Below, piece by piece: positions 63,985 through 64,000 of a DNA stretch of 64,000 nucleotides. The notes under the pieces are model-generated. The model saw nothing but the letters and a program-made list of their open reading frames with translations. It made no database searches and was not told the DNA's origin. This DNA comes from an uncultured Bacilli bacterium. GTDB lineage: Bacteria; Bacillota_I; Bacilli_A; RFN20; CAG-631. The translations under genes were made by a program, and so were the position numbers. Numbering within the stretch: the first letter of the stretch is position 1; the number at the start of each line of letters is the position of its first letter. The stretch spans positions 30,255 through 94,254 of the forward strand of contig CANQVX010000006.1 of the NCBI GenBank assembly GCA_947627355.1. Reading direction: 5' to 3'.

Positions 63985-64000
63985 AGTCCAAAACCTACAC

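Overview
The window is AT-rich DNA (GC visibly around 30%) with strong AAGGAGG-type ribosome binding sites, canonical TTGACA/TATAAT promoters, short U-tailed terminators, lipobox lipoproteins, a T-box leader, Rex, YbaB/RecR/DnaX and an MiaB-YmcA pair. Genes end in TAA, TAG and also TGA, so the standard code is used. This fits a low-GC Gram-positive in or near the Bacilli/Mollicutes radiation, probably an uncultured host-associated lineage with a small genome. The species cannot be named from the sequence.

Layout. (1) 28-7258, + strand: an oligopeptide ABC transporter (OppB-C-D-F) with two odd expansions: a Cys-rich extracytoplasmic domain in OppB and a coiled-coil insert of about 360 residues inside the OppD ATPase. 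An ApbE-like lipoprotein follows. (2) 7431-18931, - strand: a tight nine-gene operon read from one strong promoter near 18964-18991. It encodes two TasA/camelysin-like small secreted proteins, a SipW-type signal peptidase, a membrane-anchored McrB-like AAA+ ATPase, a zinc-ribbon partner, an ABC exporter (ATPase and permease), a large beta-helix-like surface protein and a lipoprotein with collagen-like and InlB-type segments. This is the best candidate for an undescribed system: a surface fibre or envelope assembly machine. (3) 19167-25665: LolA/GerS-like lipoprotein, DUF378 protein, flavin reductase, a four-TM protein, the SRP RNA gene, an EF-G-like GTPase, a KtrA-type potassium regulator and the redox repressor Rex. 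(4) 25700-30105: a sugar-catabolic trio (Gfo/Idh oxidoreductase, ThuA-like, sugar isomerase) behind a promoter with a perfect palindrome, then a TVP38/DedA-type protein and a PAP2 phosphatase. (5) 30105-35792: a giant Ser-rich lipoprotein with InlB-type repeats behind a perfect consensus promoter, small membrane proteins, and a NERD plus zinc-ribbon protein whose promoter lies inside a 13-bp inverted repeat.

(6) 35917-45095: glycerol-1-phosphate dehydrogenase and a nucleotidyltransferase, then four tandem Sel1-repeat proteins sharing one N-terminal domain, plus a small unknown protein. (7) 45249-60824: housekeeping genes (gpmI, lysS, ispD, miaB, ymcA-like, upp, asnS with T-box, recR, ybaB, dnaX, tadA) and a large GDPD lipoprotein. 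(8) 60924-63984, - strand: a probable defence cassette made of a D12-class adenine methyltransferase, a small unknown protein and a DUF262/HNH (GmrSD-like) protein.

A short near-palindrome resembling GATTTTATCGATAAAATC recurs at more than ten places, both between and inside genes, often as facing pairs. It is not explained by any annotated gene. No tRNA, rRNA, CRISPR array or intact insertion sequence was recognised. No gene-free stretch exceeds about 300 bases.
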